A stretch of DNA of 64,000 bases from Zychaea mexicana (taxonomy: Eukaryota; Mucoromycota; Mucoromycetes; Mucorales; Lichtheimiaceae), in the NCBI RefSeq assembly GCF_025766255.1, contig NW_026516746.1, positions 1-64,000 on the forward strand, given 5' to 3'. Below, piece by piece: positions 47,528 through 60,252 of this stretch. The notes under the pieces were generated by a model. The model made no database searches and was not told the origin of the DNA. It was given only the letters and a program-made list of their open reading frames with translations. Both the position numbers and the translations under genes were made by a program. The stretch's first letter is position 1, and the number at the start of each line of letters is the position of its first letter.

Positions 47528-48868
47528 TTGTCCCTAGCTTTATCACATTGTACTACACTTCGCTTCACTATTTATTTAACGCTTGCCATTACAGCTTTAA
47601 CTTCAAAACAATGCCTCCTACAAGGAGTTTTGCCGAATCTACGAAATTTTTTATCAGGGGGGTCGGAGGATGCCTATAAACGTTTCTTCATCCTTTTCGT
47701 TATTGCCACTTATGCTGCAACCTTCTTCTATTTTTACTTCGTTATCGTCGTCGATGTGTGGAGTAGTAGACAGCGTAAAATGCGATACCCCGTAACACGG
47801 TCCGAGCTTCCAAATCGCTACGAAGATTCGCTTGCACGCATTACGTTAGCCAACCGGGTTGACCGACAGTTTATTGGTTGCTGTGGATTCACTGTTGCCG
47901 CTTTCGATCGCCTGCATCGCCGGTTCGTGCGCTTTTATCTGGCTTTAAAGCAGCGTGGTCGTAAACGGTTTTTACCAAGTGAAGCCGTCTTGGCTCTCAC
48001 TCTGACCTGGCTTCACACATACAACAGACAGGACACAACCGGTTCCCTCTATGGTGTTGTGCCAGCTACTACCTCGAGAGCAAGGAATCTTGGTCTAGAG
48101 ACGCTGTACAAGGTCTTCTCAAATGAGAACGACAGGCGATGGCGAATTCGTTGGTCATCACAGCAAGAAATGGCTCGATTTGCATCAATCATACAGCATG
48201 TCGAACCATCGTTGCAACGTGTATTCGGTTTCGTGGATGGACTCAACCTAAGAATCGAGAATCCAGGCGAAAACAATATTCAAGACGCGTACTACAATGG
48301 ATGGCTGTCTGACTGTTATGTAGCACAGGACATTGTTTTCACGCCGAATGGTCGCATATGCTGGATCAAGTAGGTGTCATGCTAATTTACTTTTACTTCA
48401 TGTCACATTGCTATCTAGTATGAATGGATCACTGACAATTGAGCTTAACTTAGCTACAACTGCCCTGGATCATCGCATGATTCTAATATTACCGAGCCAC
48501 TCCTATCTACAGTTCTTCGAGAACAAACGCCTGCAGGCTACCGGCTTCTTGCTGATTGTGCTTCCCGCGATCTGCTGCCATGTCACTGCCAAGATTTTTT
48601 AAGGTTCCGAAGAAGAACAGCCGCGAGTACGACAGAAACCAGTGCCGTTGGTATGGTGTTATTACAAGAAACCGACAAGCCATTAAATGGGGAATGCGAT
48701 CAATTCAGTCATCATATCAGAGGTTATATCTTACCTCTTAGTACAGATGCCACCCAACGTCGAATGATTTTATATATAATATTCAAATTACATAACTACC
48801 GAGTTTCAGAAGTACAACTAAGTCAAATTAGACGCGTTTACCAAGAAGCTTGGAGCGAATCAAACGAA
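47528..48868 (+). pseudogene. PIF/Harbinger-like (DDE_Tnp_4 type) transposase, decayed
   Basis: The first block (to 48373) includes FDRLHRRFVRFYLALKQRG and the hallmark FGFVDGLNLRIENPG with the first catalytic Asp, then YYNGWLSDCYVAQDIVF. After a possible intron the expected GSWHDS block is altered (MNGSLTIEL). Later blocks TPAGYRLLADCASRDLL and STDATQRRMILYIIFKLHNYR lie in one frame, and NRQAIKWGMRSIQSSYQRLY in another. The last catalytic Glu, normally in a xxEWGM context, reads Lys. With the second Asp and the Glu lost and frames broken, it is dead. It starts just after duplicated segment B. No terminal repeats were found. Confidence 0.75.
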
Positions 48869-51662
48869 TAAAGTGAGCAAACATGTTTATTCGGTATAAA
48901 ATCCTTTTTGGAAGACCTTTCTTTTATCCCTGCAGGATAAACTTTATTTTTCTTGTGTGACCATGTTTATTCTATCCAGTATAAACATTTTGGAAGTCAT
49001 CCAAAAGATGTTATACTAACGCTCTCAATATTATTAAAATGACACTATTTCAACTTCAATTACACATCCAAAAGATACAAATTGACTTTTGTTGCCTTTT
49101 GGACAATTGAAACGACATTTCAAGACAGTGTAAGGTCTCAAAAGGCCAAAGCTATTATTTGAGATATTGGATGCAGTTCCCCAAATCATCTCCGTTGTTG
49201 CACCGGACGAAAACATAAAATAACTTTACCGTTTCTGCTAACTTACGGCATTGAAAAGCGAGATATAAAAGATGCCAAAATTGGCTCACAACAAGAAGCT
49301 GCTTCCTTATTACCGCTATAATAAATGCACTAACAGTTTTCGTGATTTTTGTTGCTGCTTTTCCTTTGTTTTTATTTTATATATCCTACGCGTGTTTCCT
49401 CTGATATACTATTATCCTCCTCAGCCTTTGTGGAAGCTTCGACAACCATAAGCGGTGTCGCTATTCAATAAGCTATGATACGTAGTGGATGTTAAAAGAG
49501 TTTGGGAGCCCGAAACGGCATGGAAGCTTGAAGTACTGGATATCATATTACTGATATATCAAGCAATTTTGAATTCGCTCGCTGCTCTTGACTAATGTGA
49601 AACATAGCTTGAGTGACAACCGCGTGTTGTCCTTAAGCAATACCTTTTATTACAGCTTATCAGCCTACAAACATCATGTATGCACCAAGCTCAAGTAATA
49701 TATTACCACAGGACAGTCATTAAGCTCATCAAGCGAAAAGAAGCCTGGCCGGTATGTGGTGATGCAACATGTTGACCAAAATGTCTCTCGAAGTGATAAT
49801 CCACTAGTGAAGGCCTTGCGAAGGCAGTTTGAAGATAAAGTGATATATCCGATGTAACTTATCATGACGAAAGCGACGATAACGGACGATCTGTCGATGA
49901 CTACATCGATACTACAAGAGCTCGTTGGAAAATCTCGGAAAGTGGACGGTCGACTGTATTTTCGAATCGATATCCATTTCCCAACATTTATCGAAATGCA
50001 TGCGTCTCGGGAAACCACATCAATGGCAGCACAAATCACTACTTGCTGGTTACGTCGGATCCCACGATCTCGACTGGTAACGATAAGGTCCTGGGGTGGT
50101 AATTTTGAAGTGGAACCTAAAGCAATGCACACAAACAAAATTTAACCTATTAATTAAATGAAGCTTAGTAAGATGTTAGAAATGATCAATGCTTTTACAT
50201 GCTGGATTTTGGTGTTGCGTCGCCGATGATTACTCGCTAACGACATGCAGTATGTGATTGTTGGTTGTAGAGCGAATTTAATATAATGTACGAATATGGA
50301 TCTCTCTTTACTACTATCGTTTGGAATCCCAAACATCAACCGGAGGTCGATCGAAATCGCGATACAGAGTGAAGTATGCCATCTAAGAAGAGTTGATTTG
50401 TTGCTTCCGGATTTCACATCTTGCCAGCTAAGACAAAGTATAGTACGAAACAAATCCAAAGTATTAACCTCATTCCGGACGCTAAATATCTATTCGATGG
50501 CACTACAGCAGTAATCATAGAACATCGTAATTACATACAGTAGGCCAATCTCGTTTAAAGTACAGTTCAAATAAAATTTGCAAACGATCCATATCAGAGG
50601 AAGCATTATTAGAAGCACTAATATATTGGAAACGACCTGCTGTGGGAGCACAATACGTGTGAGTGAGCAAAAACAAGTGAGTAATTCCCATTTTATTTGT
50701 GCACAAAGCATTCACACATCTTTTTCACTTGCCATCACCATCCAACTCTTCCTTTATATACTAAAGTAATTTATCTCTCGAATGCACCTCTTACATAACA
50801 ATGTATATTCTGTTTATAATGTCAAAGAGCCTAACTTTAAGGACAAGCAGTTCTGTAGTTCAAGAACATCTTCGATACGCTTTTCATCCAATAGAAAAAG
50901 TAAGTTTGCTCTACACATTTCCTGGCACAAAGAAGCTGGTTTCAAAGATTAGTCAGCTCATTCATTGGCGGTTAGCTTTGAATGGCTCCACATAGTACGT
51001 ACTGCACAACTTTCATAGGCGTGTATAGTGTTAAGCGCAAATGAACAACACGCATCATGTACGACGACCAATACTTTATAATTGTGAATAAACGCGCTTA
51101 TTTGGACCCAGTAACCCTGCCTTATGTTTAGAGCAAACGTACATGGATGCGAGTCGCAATCTACTCTACTTGGGCAAGGGTTTTAGTACGAAATGGCCCG
51201 CCGAATGACTACACGAGTACATATAGCTATTGCACGTTAAGTCAGACATCCAGGAATATCAACTTGGGAATAGCAGTGGATGTTAAAAGTGATATATATA
51301 TATATACTATCTTATTCATCGACAGGCTCACAGCTCAAATAACTACAGCAGCAAACTTGCTCGATGGCTCCTTTGCAACAGGGCGATTTTGCACTTTGTT
51401 TTGTATACAAAAAGTTCGATGGAAAAACTGTGAGCATGTTGCCCTTGGAGTCTAGCTATTACGCTCTACGTATAGACAAGTTGAGAATAGTTTTACGTAG
51501 ACTGAAGTGCGGCGAGCCATCCTTGTATGACAATAACAAAATCAAAGGAAAAAGATTACTTCTAATTCATAAGATCGGTGGTGCCATGTTTCATTTTAGC
51601 AATCCGAAATAGCAAAGGTTTTCTAAAATAAAGCTCTCTCCTCTTTACAAGTCATTTTCTTT
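48869..51662. other. No gene supported
   Basis: AT-rich sequence with short ORFs only. It may be the interior of a decayed Harbinger-type element, because transposase relics lie to the left and Myb/NAM-like relics to the right. I see no direct evidence for a single unit. Confidence 0.35.
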
Positions 51663-52495
51663 TCCAACAACAGTGTCTCCCAACTCTTCTGCCCCGATCT
51701 ACACCCTAATGATGAATCTCGTGTCGAATCGATCACCGTCCTCCAAGTTGTCGCAGAATCGTTGACTGCAGCAGCAGCAAAAGCCGGCATTCGCGGTCCG
51801 AGCTGGAGCAATGAGGAGGACGTGTGGCTGTGTCAATCCTGGCTTGCCACCTTCACTCGTTCGTCAAAGGGCACCGATGTATCACTCCAAGAATTGTGAG
51901 AGACTGTCTACAAAGATTTTCTCCAAAGAGGAGGAGATAAGGATGTACGAACTGGCCTTGGGAGCCCTCTCAATCCGATAGAGTAACATCCAAAGAGAGG
52001 TGTCTCGATACTGCAGTTGTCTTGCAAAAGCTCTTGCGCGAAACAAACGCGAAAACAACAAAGTAAATGGGGTTAAGGGATGCTAGTTTTCGTAAACGAT
52101 ACGATATCAGTACTGATGAATATATGCCAGTTAAGAAAGACTAAGCAGTAACGCTGTATAAGAAAGCTGCGAAATCTGCTTGGAAGTTTCAATACTGTTA
52201 CAATGAGCTTCATGAGCAACCAAAGTTCAACAACAAGTATGTCAGTGTGACAAACCAAAGTGTACCTGAGGATGTGAAGCGCCCAATTTGTCGCAAGAAA
52301 GCTAAGGAGCAAGAGAAGGAGGATGGTACGCGCAAGCATAAATTGGACGATGATCGCGCTCGATTGGCGAAGGCTGAAGAGGAGCAAATTAAGAACAACC
52401 GCAGGCGCATCGAGCTCCAGGAGAAAATGGACGACGATGAAATGATGCGAGAACAGCTCGACAAATACTGGGGAGTTGAACTCGAGTATTGGACG
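51663..52495 (+). pseudogene. Myb/SANT-like + NAM-associated protein, as carried by PIF/Harbinger elements; decayed
   Basis: The frame from 51663 gives GPSWSNEEDVWLCQSWL, a Myb/SANT-like helix with the W-x3-ED-x2-L pattern, and ends at TGA (51897-51899) where a Trp is expected (SLQEL-stop-ETVYKDF). Further frames yield AWKFQYCYNELHEQPKFNNK, RPICRKKAKEQEKEDG and a coiled-coil Lys/Glu-rich tail to about 52495. This matches the C-terminal NAM-associated region with its RP-x-x-x-KKAKE signature. In PIF/Harbinger transposons such a protein assists the transposase, so this is probably the partner of the relic at 47.5 kb (inference). Confidence 0.6.
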
Positions 52496-52952
52496 CTGAA
52501 AAGAAGGCGATCGCGGTTAATAACGAGTACTAGAACCGTTTCCGCGTTTTCTTACTTAATCGTCGTCCTCGTCACCAACTGCAAAAATTCTCTGGAGACA
52601 CTCAACTCTGCGCTAATGTTGGTGCTCTTCTCGATATCTCCCTCGAGCATTTGTTTTAGTCTGCGGATATTTTGGCTTGAACATTGTATTGAAATTGGTG
52701 GCAGAAGTGACAGTAAATTTAATACCCAGTTTTAGAATAGCGCGACCGTTGGAAAAACCGTGCCAATTCTATGGTCCTGCTATGATAGCGGCGTTCCAAA
52801 CCGTTGGAGGTGTTCTAAAGCGAGTTAAGTTTAACCCCAGAAAAAGCATTGATTTACCGGTCACATGTAAGCGAAAAAATTGGAATAGGCTGGGCACATT
52901 CTCCCGTGTGTGTTTTCTCTTCTTCCAGCTTTTCTCCCCAACGTTCCCAAAA

Positions 52953-55113
52953 ATGTCTTCTGAAAGCGTGAATTCGGCCATTAGAGAATTCTTATCTTCT
53001 CTAATCACTCCTAGCATTCGCAACGCTGTTGCTTCTCCAGAAGCTGCTCCAGAGGCAGAACAACAACCGGTGTATGGCTCAGAACTAACACCACTCTCAC
53101 AGCCCCAACCACAAGCCCAGGTACAACAGTTGGAGCTACAACAACAACAACAACAACAACGAAGACAAGATCAAGTGCATGCCATCTCTAATGGCTTAAA
53201 GCGGTCCCGTAGTCCGGATGGCACCGATACTATACGCAAAAAGAAAGCGAAAGATTGTGGTGGCACTGCGGTCCGCAACAGTAGCAGCAACCGCCTTGGT
53301 CAAAGAGTCGGCAGCAATCTTAGTCGGAGAGATCGCCGGCAACGAATCAATGACTTGGACCTTGACCCAAGTACGCGACTTATTGTGCGCCATATCAATA
53401 ACCGCTTGCGAGGATACGAATTACGTCATCTTTTCGAAAAATACGGCAAAGTGCTTGATGTGACAATGAAAAACGACGGCCAATATGGTTTTGTCCAGTT
53501 CGGTGATCCAGATATTTGTGCTGATGCCGTTCGTGGAGAAAACGGAACATATCATAATGGATGTCTAATGCGTATGTAACTTTCTTTCTTTTGGGTTCCC
53601 TTTATACTATTTTAATCATGTATCAGAAATGTTTTGAAAGAACGGGTTGATTAATGTTTATGTATACTTAAAGAACTGGAAGTGTGTCGAGGCAAACCTC
53701 ACGCATTGGATCGTCAAAGGGTCCGGAGCCGAATGGACTCGTATGTCCCCGAGAGTCGTCAACGAGGGGCTCGCAAGGAGGACCTATACCGTCCCCGACG
53801 TGATAACGTCGATGACAACGACAACGACAAAGACCATCTGTCACGCCGCCGTGTCAGTAAAGGCGACGATTCTCGCATGGGAACATCGTCATCTTTACCG
53901 AAACCCCAGTCCGGCGTCCACATCAACAACGCGTCCCGAAGAAAAGATTTTCCTCTGCCCCGCCGTTACGGTAGCAATGTTCCTGTCGTACAAATCATTG
54001 CCATGAGTGATGCAGACCGTCCCTTTGTCAACTATGTTGAAAATGCCTTCCAGAACCGTAGTACGACCATTCATACCTTGTTCTTGCAGCAAGACAGTGT
54101 CTCCAGAGACGCCATTGTCAAGCAAATGATCTACGAAGGTGTGAAGGCAATAATTATCATTGAGAGAGGATGTGAAGTTCTTCGCACGATCTATCTTCAA
54201 GTATTCGACCGTAGTGCTGAAACGGATACGGATGCCGTACGATTCGATGGTAAGCCATGGCATGGTATGGGAGAACAAGCACGGTATTGGGAAACACTGT
54301 CTATGTGTCTGTGGGGATGCGATAATCTTTCTCATACTTTGTTATTTGCATTCTTTCTTTTATGTAGAATACGATAACATCCACGTTGATGACGCAATTG
54401 CTATTGTTCAACATATCCAACAGCCTCCAATTCTGCTGCCTACCAGCTTCGGCGATGGAACCACAATGACGCCCCCTGCCTTCCGCTACCCTCCCCAACC
54501 CACTACCTCCACCCCGTCCCTTTTCCCTGCATTTGTGCCACCTACTTCTTCCATGTTCTCTTCTGCTCCTGCCAATGCTGCTACCGCCCCTCCTGTTTTA
54601 GGCAATGCCGATCCACTCAATTCTCTCGTCAGCCTACTTCAGTCCAACCTGGTGCCATCGTCATCCTCACCACAACCGCCATCACATGAAGCTGCTTCTG
54701 GCTCTAACCCCAATAGTGCTTTACTTCAAGCGCTTGCCTCACTGATTAGCAATAACACAGTGGCTCAACAACAGCAACAACATCAGCAGCAGCAAGCCAT
54801 GTTGCTACAACAGCTGCTTACACAGCTCACTGCTTCTTCTCAACAACCGCAGCAACATCAGCAGCAAGGCGGCAGCAGCAGGACCAATCCGCTTATGGCT
54901 CATACCCAATCCCACCTCCCTTCTTCCACCGCCAAAACTGGCCAAACCCCTCTCATCCCCAGTGTCACTGAGCTTGTAGGTAAAATTAAGACTCTCTCCC
55001 AACAATTACAGAGCGGAAACGGCGATATCATGCAGCAACAAGACCAGCAACAACCATCTTCTTCCCAGACCAAATATTCGGGCCATGGCTTATCCACAAA
55101 TCGCAAACGTTAG
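52953..55113 (+). CDS. RRM RNA-binding protein with anticodon-binding-like domain (Nab3/NCOA5-like)
   Basis: Three exons (52953-53571, 53674-54249, 54368-55113) join in phase to 646 residues. N-terminal 1-130: Gln-rich and then basic. RRM at about 141-213, with RLIVRHINN (RNP2 position), YGFVQFGD (RNP1) and a final LEVCRGK strand, as in the Nab3/hnRNP-C type of RRM. An Arg/Asp-rich linker follows. At about 312-425 comes RRYGSNVPVVQIIAMS, then FVNYVENAFQNRS, VSRDAIVKQMIYEG and IHVDDAIAIVQHI, resembling the class-II tRNA-synthetase anticodon-binding fold seen in NCOA5-like proteins. The C-terminal third is Pro/Ser/Gln-rich. A role in nuclear RNA processing or transcription is likely by analogy; the exact partner is unknown. 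Upstream 52496-52952 is taken as 5' flank. Confidence 0.82.
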
Positions 55114-55811
55114 GTTGGAGCTCACTCTCCTGTGGAGATGCTGTATCTTCTCTGCCATCCGCCGACCTGTCATCTGTTTCTATTTTCTCTTTCTCCTCTC
55201 TTCTACTTTTAAACAAACCGCATTCTTCAACTCTTGTGTGCTCCCCGATTTATGTTCCTTCCACTTATTGTTACCTTCAGTATAGTACGACGCATTTCTT
55301 ATATACGACTCCCCTCTTCCTTTCCCCCTAATGCTAATCGTTAAGCATATTAAAAAGCCCTTATGATATACTTTGCTACATTTAGCGCACGACGATATTA
55401 ATGTTTTCTAGGTACATTTGCAATACAGGGGATGGCAACGATATACATCAATCGATAAATTAAAGTAGACAGAGTTTTCATGCTTTTGCTGTAGAATCGT
55501 TATGTATATCATCTACTATTAATACGCTACTGATGTTCGTTCCTTATAATCGCAGTTGCTCTTTCACTTGACACCAACATCACATCTTGATAAAATGAGT
55601 AACCAGCCGCTTCTTAATGAAAGTTTTTTTATGCGACATAAGTCGATCGATAGAAAGCACTATAACGTGCATTCATGATAAGAGATACTAGCATTCCCAT
55701 ATTTACATTCTATCCCTCAAATTGCCATCTAAATTATCTCATAGAAAACAATAAAAGCGGTGCTGAGTTGGTAAGATGCAAGTTTCCTCTTTCTTTTTCC
55801 CTACTTACTCA
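55114..55811. other. Intergenic
   Basis: Flank between the RRM gene and Med31; no gene or repeat is recognised. Confidence 0.5.
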
Positions 55812-56467
55812 ATGACCCCACCATCGCAACCGCCTAATGAAAAGGAGGATCAAGAACGATTCCAAATGGAATTGGAGTTTATACAGTGTTTATCTAACCC
55901 CTGGTACCTAAATCGTAAGCATATCTAAAGTTGATCAGCCTCCAATTCGTTATTGTAAACTAAATGGTACGAACCGCGAAACACAACATGCTTCTTCTCT
56001 TTCTATCAGATTTAGCTCAACAGCAATACTTCAAAGACGAAGCATTCATTCATTACCTCGATTATTTACAATACTGGAAACAACCCGAATACGCAAAGTT
56101 TGTAGTGTGAGTTTTCATGTCGCGATCAGCAATAATACAGTCGTGGATTTCTCGATACCAACAGCAGCAGCTAGCTAAATTATTATCGCGGTGTATAAAC
56201 AGATATCCGCACGCATTACATTTCCTTGACCTTTTGCAACACCAGCAGTTCAGAGATCATATCAGTACATCCGAAAATACCCAAGAATTACACCGCATGC
56301 AGTATTATCACTGGATGTATCTTCGCAACTCTGGTCCTTCAAAAGATCATCAGCAGCCACAGCAGCAGCAGCAGCAGCAACCGCAACCACAACTATCTCA
56401 ACAACAGCAGGTACCACCACCATCAACAGCAACATCACAACAGTCGCAAGTACAACATCAATCATAG
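55812..56467 (+). CDS. MED31: Mediator complex subunit 31 (Soh1 family)
   Basis: Subunit of the Mediator middle module, which links transcription factors to RNA polymerase II. Three exons (55812-55914, 56010-56106, 56203-56467) join in phase to 154 residues. The conserved core is unmistakable: RFQMELEFIQCLSNPWYLN, LAQQQYFKD, FIHYLDYLQYWKQPEYAKF, YPHALHFLDLLQ, and HRMQYYHWMYLR. The family core is followed by a Gln/Pro-rich tail of about 50 residues, an addition typical of lineage-specific tails. An in-frame ATG at 55776 would add 12 residues; 55812 is preferred because the core begins soon after it. Confidence 0.94.
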
Positions 56468-56588
56468 CAAACCGAATAGACTGTATTATACACCGGTTTA
56501 TCCCCTCTATATCAACATCAGTGGCAACAACATGTATTAAGGAAAACGATATAATATTATGGATTGGATAAGAATAAAAAAAAAGTTT

Positions 56589-58512
56589 CTACTGCTGGTC
56601 AACAACCGACTTTTCTAACCGAACATATTCATCCACGCGTGCGGCATATTGCTTGGTCAATCGCAAATCAGGTTTACAAACAAGTTCAGGCTCTTCAGCC
56701 GTACCTTGTCGCTTCATCATGTCTTCGAATCCAACACCGTCCTCTACCGTACCATACTTTGCCAACAACGCACCACCAAGACTTGCACTGTTCATGCCCT
56801 TTTGCTTGTACACAGGCAAACCCATGATATTAGACAACACTTGAAGCAGAGCAGTGTTGGCTGCAGCACCACCCGTTGCGAGAATACGTTTGGATTCAAC
56901 TGTAGTCATACGTTGCAAACGGATGCGCATGGACAAGAACTGTGACTCAACAATGGCACGGACATTGGCGGCCGGGGTGTCAAATTCTTGGACCTGCTGG
57001 CCGTTCTCGAATCGATAGATACCCTTGGCGAAGGGAATGATTTCTTGCATATGGTAATAAAAACCGGTCTTATTCTGGGTATCGTCAGTTTGCAGCAACT
57101 TGTTGAACTCGTCCCAATCGCCAGATGCATACACATCGCGAATGTGTTGACGCGTTAGCGAGCCGTTCTTGTAACACAGCATGCCCATGAATCCGGTAGG
57201 GTCAGTAGGATGGGCCATCAAGTGGGATTCGGTGGTGGCCTTGGCAGCGCCTTGTTTAAGATAGACAAGGACGGTGTCGGATGTTCCCAAGGAAACGACA
57301 CAGTCACCTTCGTGCAAGTTCATGGATACCAGGGTTGCCGAGTTATCGCCAGTAAATGGCATGATAGCACAGTCTATACATATGCGGTCAGCTTGTTAGT
57401 CTATCTAGTCGTAACATTGTATCTATCTGCATCGGTATATTCTGTGTACCTGGATGAAGCCCAAAACGCTCAACATAGTAAGGACTAATTTTGCCCAATG
57501 CGTTACCGCCTTCTACTGGTTCGAGGGCCAGCTTTTCACGTAATGACGAACCACCACAGTGTGTAAGGAGCTTGTCTTCCCATCGATGTGACTTGATATT
57601 CATCAAATTGGTTCCGGACCCTTCGGGAGAATCAACAGGTGCAAGTTTACCAAGAAGCAGGGATGTCAGGAACGAACTGACCAGGGAAATGTTTTGTGTT
57701 GCGTCATATGCCTCTCTTCTATCATTGTGAATCTTTGTGTGTATGTGTGAGTGTGTGTGCAGAAAGGAGAGTGTTTCAGCATTACAATCTGTCCTTTTCC
57801 CCACAAAGTATTCCTCCCACGTCCATATTTCTCGTACATACACACGCTGACTATCCCGCGCTTCGACTCCTACCTTTGCAATTTGATTTCCAGTAAAGCG
57901 CTCATAAGCCTTTGAGCCCGTCAAATCAGCCAACGCTTGTGCTCCACCAACAAGACCTTCCAAAGATCGGCACTCGCGTGTGGTACTAGCGTCTTGCCAA
58001 ATTGGGGATTGGTCAATCTCGAATGCCTCCGAGAGTTGTTCCTGTAACGTCTTTTGGGAGTCCAATTTGCTGAGCTTTTCGATGCCTGATTTGCTCCAGT
58101 AGACACTTCCATGTTGCTAAGTGATCATTAGAACCCTTTCCATGTGAGTATATAAACGAACATATTCCTTACTGCCACCCTAGTACTACCACTACTTTCA
58201 CCACTAGGTCCCAAATTCACTTTCTTTTACCTGTCCTGCACCGGAAATACCACGGATCTTTCCAGCCACTGGTGATTTCTTTAAGCGATCAAACAAAATA
58301 TCCATTGCCTTGACCCACATAATAGTCGGTGAGGTGACCGTGTCACCGTTATGAATAGCTCCGTGTGTTGTGTTAAACTCGGGCAAATCCCGGTCGAAGT
58401 TGACAGCTTCCTCGAGCACAATGTCATGCGTGTCATTCATGGCAGTACATTTCAACTGTTGTGTAGACAAGTCCAAACCAAGGTAGTAATAGTTTTCGTT
58501 GTTGTGGCTCAT
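56589..58512 (-). CDS. Xylulokinase (D-xylulose kinase, FGGY family)
   Basis: Phosphorylates D-xylulose to xylulose-5-phosphate, feeding xylose into the pentose phosphate pathway. Exons 58512-58231, 58116-57874, 57732-57450 and 57373-56589 join in phase to 530 residues, as expected for eukaryotic members. Motifs: YLGLDLSTQQLKC (N-terminal phosphate loop), ISGAGQ then QHGSVYW, QDASTTRECRSLE, ISLVSSFLTSLLLG, MPFTGDNSATLV with the catalytic-base Asp, VVSLGTSDTVLVYL, and ILATGGAAANTALL (ATP site). Exon 3 uses an AAAG acceptor at 57733, the choice that gives IHNDRREAY and keeps phase. The gene is convergent with MED31, with their stop codons about 120 bp apart. Confidence 0.93.
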
Positions 58513-60252
58513 TGTGTTCGGGCGTGTTGTTCTTCTTTGCTCAAATAAAAGTGGGGAAAGAGAGAGAGAGAGAGGGAGGGACAGAAAGGGGATTTTGTTT
58601 AGTCGGCTTTCCAGGTTTCTTTAGTTGATTATTTCATCCTGCACAATCCGAAAATGGATAATAATCCGTTTCCGGCTGTCCAGCATCTTGCAAAGAAACT
58701 CTCCGATTGGGTCCATCCGTTTCCCGCTATTACGCTCCTCCTCCACCCTATATCATTTCGTTCACCAATTCAGCAGACCGAGATCCTTAAAGGTTTCAAA
58801 CAGTACTATAAAATTTGATATATGATGAGCTCATAATCCTTCACCTCTCTACATCCTATGGATGTAACATAATCGCTGCTAAAATCGTTCAAATAACAGT
58901 GTAAAAATGTCAGAGACTTAGCCGTCACCGGGACGTGTAGCACTGCTGTCATCATCGCTGTTGACATTAAGCTAGCAAAGCTCTCGCTGAAAAGCAAATT
59001 TTAAAATGGATTCTCCATAGCATTCTTGAAAAGAACTCTGTCTCACGACAATGATAGTAGGATCGATAACAGGGTTTTCATTGTAAAACGGTCGATGATG
59101 TTATGCATGATGTTAAAGTAGAGTCCACAGAAAATAGCAGTAATAGATGGCAGTTTAATAAAACAAGACTATATAAGTACAATATCAACTGTAATCATGA
59201 CATTTTTTCTGCGAACAAGGTTTAATTATCTCAGCAGCGTATTCTTTGAGCTTCCTGCATTAAAGATGTGCGCTGCTGCTATGCGTTTGTCGCAAAAGTA
59301 GCATTCAGTGTCATAGATTATGTTCCCCTTCTGAGCTTCTTAATCAATCTCTTTTAAGATCGAAACATGTGCTGCTGTACAATTACAGAACACGAACGTA
59401 TTAATTCCTTATCATAAAGAGCACTCAGTGATCTCTACCTAATCCCACAAACGTCTGTAACCAAATGCTTGTAGCCACTGACCACGGAAGGCGGAAGGCG
59501 GAAGGTAGAAGTTATTTCCTCCGCTCCAATTTGCCACATGCGGTTTGTATCCAAGAATGAGCGTGAAAAGCATGACTTAGCGTATGTGTCTTCTGCTACT
59601 ATTGCATATCTTATAGACAATAGTTTAGTAAACTGATAATTTCACTTATTTAGTCTATGCTATAAGAAGCAAAAAAGTTATTATAACAGCCAGGAACCCG
59701 ACCTTTTCTCCTATGGCACTTTTGTTGCTTCGGATTATTGGTATGAAACCTACCATAGATATTACGTTTTACAAGGAAAAGCGGACTTGAGATTATATCT
59801 GAACAATAGGAGAGCGCTTACCTGCTTAGCATGCGTATTTAAGAAACAGCAGAGTGTATGTATTTAGTGCATCTTGGATTATGCATATCCTTTTAGAAGA
59901 CGAGATTAACTTTCCTGCTGGAGCCAGTTCATTGATCAAGACTCGTGGCCACTAGTATCAAGTCACGAAATGCGTTCAGTGTTAACAATCGCTTACTATC
60001 ATAGTTGCCAAGCCAGCCAAGGCTGAGACGCACCAAGCATTTGTACCCAAAACGCGAAATTTGAAAAGCCGCCGACAAGGTAGCAGGTAGCGTTTTTGCG
60101 GATACGTACCACGTTGTCGTGCGTTCTTCTAAACTTTATAACCAGAACTCTCTCTCCCACACACACGCACACACTTACACACCATCTAGGCTAGCTAGCA
60201 ACGAGTAAAAAAAGAGAGGCACATCTTGGCGCACAGTTAATATATACGAATA
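58513..60252. other. Intergenic, divergent promoters
   Basis: Separates xylulokinase (minus) from the GGA gene (plus). A (GA)n run sits at 58560-58577, just upstream of the xylulokinase start. GGCGGAA is repeated three times near 59490. No gene is supported. Confidence 0.45.
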
